A stretch of 11,683 nt of DNA from Chloroflexi bacterium RBG_16_60_22 (GTDB taxonomy: Bacteria; Chloroflexota; Dehalococcoidia; Dehalococcoidales; RBG-16-60-22), in contig MGNX01000096.1 of assembly GCA_001796935.1 (NCBI GenBank), positions 1 to 11,683 on the forward strand, in the 5' to 3' direction. The position numbers and the translations under genes are program-made. Positions within the stretch are counted from its first letter, which is position 1; each line of letters begins with the position of its first letter. This document shows, piece by piece, positions 6,408-11,683 of this stretch. The notes beneath the pieces are model-generated. The model saw only the letters and a program-made list of their open reading frames with translations. It ran no database searches and was not told where the DNA came from.

Positions 6408-7262
6408 CTACTCCAGGGCCGCCACCCCTCCGGTAATATCCAGCAGGTCCCGGGTGATGGCCTCCTGCCGGGCCTTGTTATAGAGCAGGGTCAGATCGCC
6501 GATGAGCTCGTTGGCGCTGTCCGTGGCGTTTCTCATGGCCACCATGCGGGCCGACTGCTCGCTGGCGATTGACTCCAATATGGCGTGGTAAATCTGCATC
6601 TCCACGAAGCGGGGCAGCAGCCCGCCGAGTACCGTTATGGCGCCCGGCTCGTAGAGGTAGTCCACGTTCTCGGCGCGGGGGATAACGGCCGGCTCCACCG
6701 GCAGCAGCTGCTTCATGGCCGGCCGCTGGACGATGGTGGAGACGAACTGGGCGTAGGAGATATAGACCATGTCTATCTCCCCTTTGCTGTAATCGTCGAT
6801 GATAATGCGGGAGATGGGTAGCGTCTCCAGAAAACCGGGATGGTCCCCTATCTGGATGAACTCGGCGCTGACCTCCAGGCCGTTGCGGTGGGAGAAATCG
6901 CGCCCCTTGCGCCCCACGGCGACCACGCTGACCGCGCTCTTCTTCTCCAGGATGAACCCGGCGAGGCGGCGGTTGAGGTTGGCGTTAAGGCCGCCGCAGA
7001 GGCCGCGGTCCGGCGTGACGTGCACCACGGCCACCTTTTCCACCGGCCGCCGCTGGAGGAGCGGGTGCTGGAGGCCGATATCCGGCAGGGCGGCCAGGTC
7101 CGCGATGACCTGCTGTATCTTCTCCGAATAGGGCCGCCCGGCCAGGCCGCGCTCCTGGGCTTTCCTCATCTTGGAGGCGGCAATCATCTCCATGGCGCGG
7201 GTTATCTTGGCGATGTTCTGGACGCCCTTGATACGCCGCTTTACTTTACGAATATCAGGCAT
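6408..7262 (-). CDS. atpG: ATP synthase gamma subunit (central stalk)
   Basis: This 284-aa subunit is the rotating shaft inside the alpha3beta3 hexamer. The conserved terminal helices are present: PDIRKVKRRIKGVQNIAKITRAM at the N-terminus and LYNKARQEAITRDLLDITGG at the C-terminus. The central DRGLCGGLNANL motif is also visible. The start is the family-typical ATG at 7262. Its ribosome binding site is weak: GGAGGC lies about 13 bases upstream. The 220-base gap before it is filled with palindromic repeats, unlike the tight spacing elsewhere in the operon, so expression relative to atpA may differ. Confidence 0.97.
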   Translation of the reverse strand: MPDIRKVKRRIKGVQNIAKITRAMEMIAASKMRKAQERGLAGRPYSEKIQQVIADLAALPDIGLQHPLLQRRPVEKVAVVHVTPDRGLCGGLNANLNRRLAGFILEKKSAVSVVAVGRKGRDFSHRNGLEVSAEFIQIGDHPGFLETLPISRIIIDDYSKGEIDMVYISYAQFVSTIVQRPAMKQLLPVEPAVIPRAENVDYLYEPGAITVLGGLLPRFVEMQIYHAILESIASEQSARMVAMRNATDSANELIGDLTLLYNKARQEAITRDLLDITGGVAALE

Positions 7263-7294
7263 TTATCTTAATAAAGCCTCCGCTTCATTATCGC

Positions 7295-7367
7295 CACCTC
7301 ACCCCCTCAGTCCCCCTCTCCTCAAGGAGAGGGGGAGGTTCTGGGGAAGAGGGGCTGCGCCCCTCTT
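7295..7367. repeat. C/G-rich palindromic intergenic repeat, copy 2
   Basis: The copy opens with the same 14-mer CACCTCACCCCCTC (7295-7308) as the element at 3368. It holds two strong hairpins. TCCCCCTCTCCT (7311-7322) pairs with AGGAGAGGGGGA (7325-7336). AAGAGGGGC (7347-7355) pairs with GCCCCTCTT (7359-7367) around a TGC loop. It lies in the atpA-atpG gap and would be transcribed within the operon mRNA. No T-run follows on the minus strand, so full termination is not expected. Confidence 0.65.
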
Positions 7368-7399
7368 AAACTCCCTGCTTTTTCTCCCTCACCTCTATT

Positions 7400-7475
7400 G
7401 TCATTGCGAGCGGAGCGAAGCAATCTCTATCACCGATTTTGGAGATTGCTTCGTCGCTACGCTCCTCGCAATGAC
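7400..7475. repeat. imperfect palindromic repeat after atpA (GTCATTGCGAG family)
   Basis: GTCATTGCGAG...CGAAGCAATCTC (7400-7427) is mirrored by GAGATTGCTTCG...CTCGCAATGAC (7442-7475). The outer 11 bases and inner 12 bases match perfectly, and the right arm carries 6 extra bases in its middle. The transcript would fold into a long hairpin starting 8 bases after the atpA stop. Repeats of this GTCATTGCGAG type are widely dispersed in bacterial genomes; I did not check copy number here. Confidence 0.75.
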
Positions 7476-7482
7476 GTATTCT

Positions 7483-8997
7483 TTACTCTTTAGCGAATCC
7501 CTGCTTGAACTCCGCAATGGCTTTTTTGAGGGTCTCTTCGCTCTTATCGTCGAGCTCCTTGGTCCTGGCGATGTTCTGGCTCAGCTCGGCGTAGCTGGTA
7601 TCGGTGAAGCGGTGGAACTCCGCCTCGAAGGCGGTGACCCGGTTCACCGGGATATCGTCCAGGTAGCCGTTGATGACGGCGTAGAGGACCATGACCTGCT
7701 TCTCCAGCGCCACCGGGACGAACTGGGCCTGCTTGAGGACCTCCTGGATGCGCTGGCCTCGCTCCAGCTGGCCCCTGGTGGCTTTATCGAGCTCGGCGGT
7801 GCCGAACTGGGCGAAGGCCGCCACCTCCCGGTACTGCCCCATGTCCAGCTTGAGTCGGCCGGCCACCTTCTTCATGGCCGGGGTCTGGGCCTTGCTCCCC
7901 ACGCGGGACACCGAGATGCCCACGTTCAGGGCCGGCTTGATGCCGGCGTTAAAAAGGTCGGACTCCAGGTAAAGCTGGCCGTCCGTGATGGAAATAACGT
8001 TGGTGGGGATATAGGCGGAGACGTCCCCCGCCTGCGTCTCGATGATGGGCAGCGCCGTCAGCGAGCCGCCGCCGTACTCCTTGGCGTACTTGGCCGCCCT
8101 CTCCAGGAGCCGACTGTGCAGGTAAAAGACGTCGCCGGGGTAGGCTTCGCGGCCCGGCGGCCGGCGCAGCAGCAGGGAAAGCTGGCGGTAAGCCCAGGCG
8201 TGCTTGGAGAGGTCATCGTAGATGATGAGGACGTCCTTGCCGTGCTCCATGAACTCCTCGCCCATGGCGCAGCCGGCGTAAGGGGCCAGGTACTGCAAAG
8301 CCACCGAATCGGAGGCGCCGGCGGTGACGACGATGGTATGCTCCATGGCGCCGTGCTGGGCCAAGGTAGCCACGACGCGGGCCACCTGGGAAACCTTCTG
8401 CCCGATGGCCACGTAGATGCAGATAAGGTCGCCGCCCTTCTGGTTGACGATGGCATCCAGGGCGATAGCCGTCTTGCCGGTGGAGCGGTCGCCGATTATC
8501 AGCTCGCGCTGGCCGCGCCCGATGGGGAACATGCTGTCCACCGACTTGATGCCCGTCTGGACGGGCGTGTCCACCGAGGCGCGCAGCACCACGTTGGGCG
8601 CCACCCGCTCGATGGGCCGGCTCCGGTCCGTCTTGACGGCGCCCTTGCCGTCCACGGGACGCCCGAGGGAATCGACGACGCGCCCGATGAGCGCTTCTCC
8701 CACCGGCACCTCCGCGATGCGCCCGGTGCACTTGACCTCGTCGCCTTCCTTAATCCGGGTGTAATCACCCAGGACCACGGCGGAGACGCTGTCCTCTTCC
8801 AGGTTGAGGGCGATGCCGATAATATCATTGGGAAACTGAAGCAGCTCGTTGTACTTGACCGCTGCCAGCCCGTGGATGCGGGCGATGCCGTCACCGACCT
8901 CGATGACGGTCCCGACGTCCACCATGGTTACGGCCGTGCCGAACTGCTCAATCTGCTGTTTAAGTATGGATACGATGTCTTCGCCTCTCGTTGTCAC
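7483..8997 (-). CDS. atpA: ATP synthase alpha subunit
   Basis: This 504-aa protein is the regulatory, non-catalytic nucleotide-binding subunit of F1. The P-loop reads GDRSTGKT (169-176); the usual Gln of GDRQTGKT is Ser here, while the Lys and Thr are kept. Walker B lies in VLIIYDDLSKH (256-266), the PPGREAYPGDVFYLHSRLLER block is intact, and the arginine finger completing the beta catalytic site is R365 (ISVSRVGS). The start is GTG 8997 behind an excellent AAAGGAGG, which fits the family N-terminus (EDIVSILKQQI). It is separated from atpH by 123 bases containing a palindromic repeat, and from atpG by 220 bases of repeats, so its strong own ribosome binding site may matter for F1 stoichiometry. 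Confidence 0.98.
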   Translation of the reverse strand: MTTRGEDIVSILKQQIEQFGTAVTMVDVGTVIEVGDGIARIHGLAAVKYNELLQFPNDIIGIALNLEEDSVSAVVLGDYTRIKEGDEVKCTGRIAEVPVGEALIGRVVDSLGRPVDGKGAVKTDRSRPIERVAPNVVLRASVDTPVQTGIKSVDSMFPIGRGQRELIIGDRSTGKTAIALDAIVNQKGGDLICIYVAIGQKVSQVARVVATLAQHGAMEHTIVVTAGASDSVALQYLAPYAGCAMGEEFMEHGKDVLIIYDDLSKHAWAYRQLSLLLRRPPGREAYPGDVFYLHSRLLERAAKYAKEYGGGSLTALPIIETQAGDVSAYIPTNVISITDGQLYLESDLFNAGIKPALNVGISVSRVGSKAQTPAMKKVAGRLKLDMGQYREVAAFAQFGTAELDKATRGQLERGQRIQEVLKQAQFVPVALEKQVMVLYAVINGYLDDIPVNRVTAFEAEFHRFTDTSYAELSQNIARTKELDDKSEETLKKAIAEFKQGFAKE

Positions 8998-9032
8998 CGG
9001 TACTTCCTCCTTTACCGCACAATCAATCTCAT

Positions 9033-9104
9033 GTCATTCCGGCGAAAGCCGGAATCCAGCGGCGGAGTGGTGGGCTGGATTCCCGGGTCAAGTCCCGGAA
9101 TGAC
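9033..9104. repeat. palindromic repeat between atpH and atpA (GTCATTCCGG family)
   Basis: GTCATTCCGGCGAAAGCCGG followed by AATCCAGC (9033-9060) is opposed by GCTGGATTCCCGGG...CCCGGAATGAC (9074-9104). Outer GTCATTCCGG/CCGGAATGAC and inner AATCCAGC/GCTGGATT pair, and each arm holds its own small hairpin. This type is common as dispersed intergenic repeats in many bacteria, and I recognise it from general familiarity only. It separates two genes normally only a few bases apart. Confidence 0.8.
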
Positions 9105-9120
9105 GAAATTAAGCATTTGA

Positions 9121-9666
9121 TTATCGCTTTCTTTCCACGCCGACCAGCTCCCGCTTGAGCGCCGCCAGTTTGCTGCGCGTGCTGCCGTCCAGCAGCTTGC
9201 CCCCGACCCTGGCGACGATACCCCCGAGTATCTCCGGGGCCACCTCCGCCTTGAGGACGACCTGGCTGCCCACCAGGGCACTCAGGCGCTCGGCCAGCTT
9301 CTCTTTATCCTTATCATCAAGGGGGACGGCGGTAACCACCTCGGCCGTCTGTATCCCGTGATAGGCATCCAGCAGCCTCCGGTATTCCCCGGCGACCTTG
9401 CCCAGCGCGCCGACGAATCCCCGCGATATCAGCATGAGCACCAGGTTCAGGGCCAGGGGGCTGATATCCCCGAGGCGCTCGGAGAGCAGCCGCTGCTTAT
9501 CGGCAATCTTTATCTTGGGGCTCTCCAGCGCCGCCTTAAAGACGGCGTCGCCGGTGGCGCCGACGACCTTCTCCAGGTCGGACTGCCACCGTTCCAGTTC
9601 TTTTTTCTCCAGCGCTATCTCAAAGACCGCCTGAGCGTAGCGCCGGGCGTAAGCTTTTCTCGGCAT
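9121..9666 (-). CDS. atpH: ATP synthase delta subunit
   Basis: This 181-aa protein is the delta (OSCP-like) subunit that ties the peripheral stalk to the top of F1. The N-terminal helical domain starts with AYARRYAQAVFEIALEKK. The conserved C-terminal signature reads ILGGIVARVGGKLLDGSTRSKL (about 145-166), and a short basic tail follows. Length is normal. The ATG at 9666 is 21 bases past the atpF stop with only a weak GGGAAAG ribosome binding site, so coupling to atpF is likely. Confidence 0.96.
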   Translation of the reverse strand: MPRKAYARRYAQAVFEIALEKKELERWQSDLEKVVGATGDAVFKAALESPKIKIADKQRLLSERLGDISPLALNLVLMLISRGFVGALGKVAGEYRRLLDAYHGIQTAEVVTAVPLDDKDKEKLAERLSALVGSQVVLKAEVAPEILGGIVARVGGKLLDGSTRSKLAALKRELVGVERKR

Positions 9667-9687
9667 TCGCTTTCCCGAACCTGACGC

Positions 9688-10188
9688 TTATTCTTTCTTC
9701 AGCGTCGAGCTTTCTTCCAGCACCTTCTCGATGAGGTCGCGGTGCTTTTCCTTGTCCAGGGTGCGCTCGATGACCTTGCCCGCCGCCAGCACCGTTAAAT
9801 CGGCGAACTCGCGGCGCACCTCGCCGATGGCCTCGTCGCGCTCCCGCTGTATCTCGGCCCGCGCCCGGTTGACCAGGGCTTCGGCTTCCTGCCGGGCATC
9901 TTCCTGCGCCTTCTGCTTGACCTCTTCGCCGGCCTTGACCGCCCGGGCTATCCTCTCCTGGCCTTCCCGGCTGACCTCTTCCAGTCGCTTCTTCACCTGC
10001 TCCTCGGCCCTGGCGGACTGCTCCCTGACGGACTCCGCCTGCTCCAGGCTTTCCTTGACCCGCCGCGAGCGCTCGTCGAGCATGCGCATAATCGGCTTGT
10101 AGGCCACGAAGCGCAGTATGATGAGCAGGATGACGAAGGTCACGACCTGCGTCAACAGCGTTGGCAAACTTATTCCGAGTCCTTCCAC
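9688..10188 (-). CDS. atpF: ATP synthase b subunit (peripheral stalk)
   Basis: This 166-aa protein is the Fo b subunit. It has one N-terminal membrane helix (about residues 8-28, LLTQVVTFVILLIILRFVAY), the usual KPI hinge, then a long charged coiled coil rich in Glu, Arg, Lys and Ala that forms the dimeric stator, and a C-terminal part that binds delta. The start is GTG 10188 behind GGAGGG with good spacing. Upstream is an 87-base leader with a strong hairpin that separates it from the 36-aa ORF. Only one b-type gene is present in this operon, so a homodimer is expected. Confidence 0.96.
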   Translation of the reverse strand: MEGLGISLPTLLTQVVTFVILLIILRFVAYKPIMRMLDERSRRVKESLEQAESVREQSARAEEQVKKRLEEVSREGQERIARAVKAGEEVKQKAQEDARQEAEALVNRARAEIQRERDEAIGEVRREFADLTVLAAGKVIERTLDKEKHRDLIEKVLEESSTLKKE

Positions 10189-10213
10189 AATACCCTCCGA
10201 TTGTCCGTATCAG

Positions 10214-10276
10214 GCCCGGTAAACCGCCAGGACATGTCCATCAGCCCCGGGACCTGCCGGTTTATCGTCCCCGGGC
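10214..10276 (-). other. hairpin in the leader of atpF
   Basis: GCCCGG (10214-10219) pairs with CCGGGC (10271-10276), and TAAACCGCCAGG (10220-10231) pairs with CCTGCCGGTTTA (10253-10264) with one mismatch. An internal loop (10265-10270) separates the two stems and the apical loop is about 20 bases. The structure begins at the stop codon of the 36-aa ORF and ends about 13 bases before the GGAGGG of atpF. It has no T-run, so a role in mRNA stability or translation is likelier than termination. Confidence 0.5.
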
Positions 10277-10386
10277 TAACCCATCAGGAAGACCCAGGTA
10301 ACGGCGGCCATGCCCACCATCACCCCGATGACCATGACCGCGGCCGCGATAACGGTAATAAAGACTGGAATCCCGCTTTCTTCCAT
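10276..10386 (-). CDS. 36-aa single-helix membrane protein between atpE and atpF
   Basis: On the minus strand an ATG at 10386-10384 opens a 36-codon frame ending in TAG at 10278-10276. The product reads MEESGIPVFITVIAAAV followed by MVIGVMVGMAAVTWVFLMG. It has a short acidic N-terminus and one hydrophobic helix filling about residues 7-35, with a GxxxG packing motif (G21, G25). A strong Shine-Dalgarno (GAGGAGAGG) stands 4 bases upstream, as good as any in the operon. The gene begins 33 bases after the atpE stop. Third-position GC is about 75%, like its neighbours. I know of no standard ATP synthase subunit at this position. It may be an accessory Fo subunit or assembly factor, but that is inference from location and topology alone. 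Confidence 0.65.
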   Translation of the reverse strand: MEESGIPVFITVIAAAVMVIGVMVGMAAVTWVFLMG

Positions 10387-10419
10387 GATTCCTCTCCTCT
10401 AACCTCAGTACGGTAAGTT

Positions 10420-10650
10420 CTAGGCTACCAGGGCCAGTATGATGGCCACGATTAAGGCGTAGATGCCGATGGCTTCAGCCATGGCGATGGCCAGAATCAT
10501 ATTGGTCATGATGGGGCCCCTGGCCTCCGGGTTGCGCGCCAGGCCCTGCATGGCACCGTAACCCAGGATACCGATGCCGATTCCCGGGCCCAGGGCTCCC
10601 AGCCCGATGGCCAACCCGGCCGCTAACATCTTGATTGCTACAGGATCCAT
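10420..10650 (-). CDS. atpE: ATP synthase c subunit (rotor ring proteolipid)
   Basis: This 76-aa proteolipid has two membrane helices joined by the polar loop ARNPEARG. Helix 1 carries the glycine-rich packing motif GPGIGIGILG (21-30), and helix 2 carries the ion-binding carboxylate E59 in AMAEAIGIYAL. Known Na+-binding c subunits have Gln in helix 1 and Ser-Thr after the Glu (AESTGIY); here these are Ile and Ala-Ile, which predicts proton coupling. The ATG at 10650 follows GAGGAGGG, a strong ribosome binding site suited to the high copy number of c. It lies 36 bases after atpB. Confidence 0.98.
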   Translation of the reverse strand: MDPVAIKMLAAGLAIGLGALGPGIGIGILGYGAMQGLARNPEARGPIMTNMILAIAMAEAIGIYALIVAIILALVA

Positions 10651-10686
10651 TCTTCACCCTCCTCTTGATATTTTTTCTCTTTTTAT

Positions 10687-11652
10687 CTAATGTGACTCCG
10701 CCTCATGCTCATGCGGGGCCACGGCCATGGTCACGAATACCAGGGTCAGCCCGCTGAAGATAAGGGCCTGCACGAAGCCCACCAGCAGCTCCAGCCCGTA
10801 GAACGGCAGGGCCAGCACCCAGGGCACCAGGAAAGCCGCGATGAGCAGCAGTATCTCGCCGGCGGTCATGTTGCCGAAGAGACGAAAGGTAAAGCTGACG
10901 ATGCGGATAAGCTCGCTTAGCGTCTCCAGGACACCGACGAAGATATCGATGGCGCCGGAGAAGACACCCATGATATTTATCTTGCCCCGGAAGAGCTGGC
11001 CGAGGCTGTGAAAGAACTGGCCGGGATTGACGAACTTGCGCAGGTAGCGGACACCCAGGGCCTTGAGCCCGTAAAACTCCACGAAGATGAAGGAAATCAG
11101 GGCGATGGCCAGCGGCGTGTTGACATCGGTGTTGGCGCCGCGTAGCAGCTCGTACTCGTGGCCGTTGATATGGGCCTCTATCGAGCCGAAGCCCGGGATG
11201 AGGCTGAGCCAGGCGTTGAAGGCCACGAAGAGGAAGATGGTGCAGATGACGGGGAAGAACCGCCGCCCGTTTTCCTCCCCGGCGATGCTCTTGCAAAGGT
11301 CGAAAATCCAGCCGAGCAGGAACTCGAAGGCGGCCTGGAGGCGGCCGGGCACCAGCTTCATGCGGCGGGTGACCGCCCAGCTTAAGGCCACCAGGACGAC
11401 CACGGTAATCCAGCCGCCGATGACGCTGTTGCTGATGGGCAGCCCCAAGAGGTGGAAGACCACCGGCGCCGGCAGGTGGGGGTCCGGGCGGGGCACCGTC
11501 AGCCACCCCGGCATGGAGATGCCGGGTATCAGCTTCTGCCCGATGGGCCCGGCCAGGAAACCGGTGACGACAAGGGCCAGAAAAACGATGACGATGCCGA
11601 TGAAGATGGGAAAGGAACAGCCAAGACAGCCTTTGCGCTTGGTCTCAGCCAC
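10687..11652 (-). CDS. atpB: ATP synthase a subunit (proton channel)
   Basis: This 321-aa polytopic membrane protein forms the proton half-channels against the c-ring. The essential arginine is R257 in FRLFGNMTAGE; the partner residues E266 and Q295 (GFVQALIFS) are also present. Other landmarks are NTPLAIAL around 178-185 and LIPGFG at 151-156. It is longer than the 271-aa E. coli protein because of an N-terminal extension with one extra predicted helix (about 14-34) and an extracytoplasmic PRPDPHLPAP stretch. The tail HEHEAESH is His- and Glu-rich. The start is GTG 11652 behind AAGGAGA; the frame is open upstream to the window edge, but the ribosome binding site supports this start. The operon promoter lies outside the window. 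Confidence 0.96.
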   Translation of the reverse strand: MAETKRKGCLGCSFPIFIGIVIVFLALVVTGFLAGPIGQKLIPGISMPGWLTVPRPDPHLPAPVVFHLLGLPISNSVIGGWITVVVLVALSWAVTRRMKLVPGRLQAAFEFLLGWIFDLCKSIAGEENGRRFFPVICTIFLFVAFNAWLSLIPGFGSIEAHINGHEYELLRGANTDVNTPLAIALISFIFVEFYGLKALGVRYLRKFVNPGQFFHSLGQLFRGKINIMGVFSGAIDIFVGVLETLSELIRIVSFTFRLFGNMTAGEILLLIAAFLVPWVLALPFYGLELLVGFVQALIFSGLTLVFVTMAVAPHEHEAESH

Positions 11653-11683
11653 TAATCTTTCTCCTTGTCTTGCTTGTTGTTCA
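11652..11683 (-). CDS. possible 3' end of a gene upstream of atpB (partial)
   Basis: One minus-strand frame reads in from the edge and gives NNKQDKEKD followed by TAG at 11654-11652, whose G is the first base of the atpB GTG. Such a TAGTG overlap and a charged, Lys/Asp-rich tail would fit an AtpI- or AtpZ-type gene, often found before atpB, but ten codons cannot prove it. Confidence 0.35.
   Translation of the reverse strand, partial: NNKQDKEKD

Noticed and set aside
7171..9120. A 649-codon open frame on the plus strand opposite atpA and the start of atpG
   Set aside because: It is antisense to an unmistakable atpA, runs through two repeat regions, and its composition (rich in His, Asp, Gly, Leu, Val) is what the complement of a GC-rich gene yields. 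It has no domain or ribosome binding site.
10201..10416. A 71-codon plus-strand frame in the atpE-atpF gap
   Set aside because: It has no Shine-Dalgarno and a low-complexity His/Asp/Gly composition. The opposite strand holds a better-supported 36-aa membrane ORF with a strong ribosome binding site.

Overview
The window is a compact bacterial chromosome segment of high GC (around 60% by eye). It is dominated by a complete F1Fo ATP synthase operon on the minus strand. The gene set and order, the RF2 and S16 neighbourhoods, and dispersed palindromic repeats in the intergenic gaps suggest an anaerobic Chloroflexota, probably Dehalococcoidia. This placement is inference from general resemblance and was not tested by phylogeny.

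Region 1 (1-359): the possible tail of an upstream plus-strand gene, then a 69-aa double-CxxC zinc-ribbon protein. Region 2 (360-3336, minus strand): a tight three-gene transcription unit of endonuclease V (nfi), peptide chain release factor 2 (prfB, needing a programmed +1 frameshift at CTT TGA C) and a secreted HExxH metallopeptidase with a peptidase-MA-like fold. A promoter with a perfect TATAAT sits so close to the nfi ATG that its transcript may be leaderless.

Region 3 (3337-3628): a divergent intergenic region holding a C/G-rich palindromic repeat and a strong rpsP promoter. Region 4 (3629-4516, plus strand): rpsP (S16), khpA (KH-domain RNA chaperone) and a short gene that keeps only the PRC-barrel half of RimM. 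Region 5 (4498-4553): a convergent boundary. A 10-bp GC hairpin overlapping the rimM-like stop codon probably terminates the ATP synthase operon.

Region 6 (4554-11683, minus strand): in transcription order, the possible tail of an upstream gene, atpB (a), atpE (c), an unannotated 36-aa single-helix membrane ORF, atpF (b), atpH (delta), atpA (alpha), atpG (gamma), atpD (beta) and atpC (epsilon). All catalytic and rotor residues I checked are present, and the c subunit lacks the Na+-ligand signature, so a proton-driven enzyme is predicted. Dispersed palindromic repeats lie in the atpH-atpA and atpA-atpG gaps, and a hairpin precedes atpF.

Most of the window is housekeeping sequence. The least expected items are the 36-aa membrane ORF with a strong ribosome binding site between atpE and atpF, the RimM lacking its N-terminal domain, and the probable leaderless nfi promoter.
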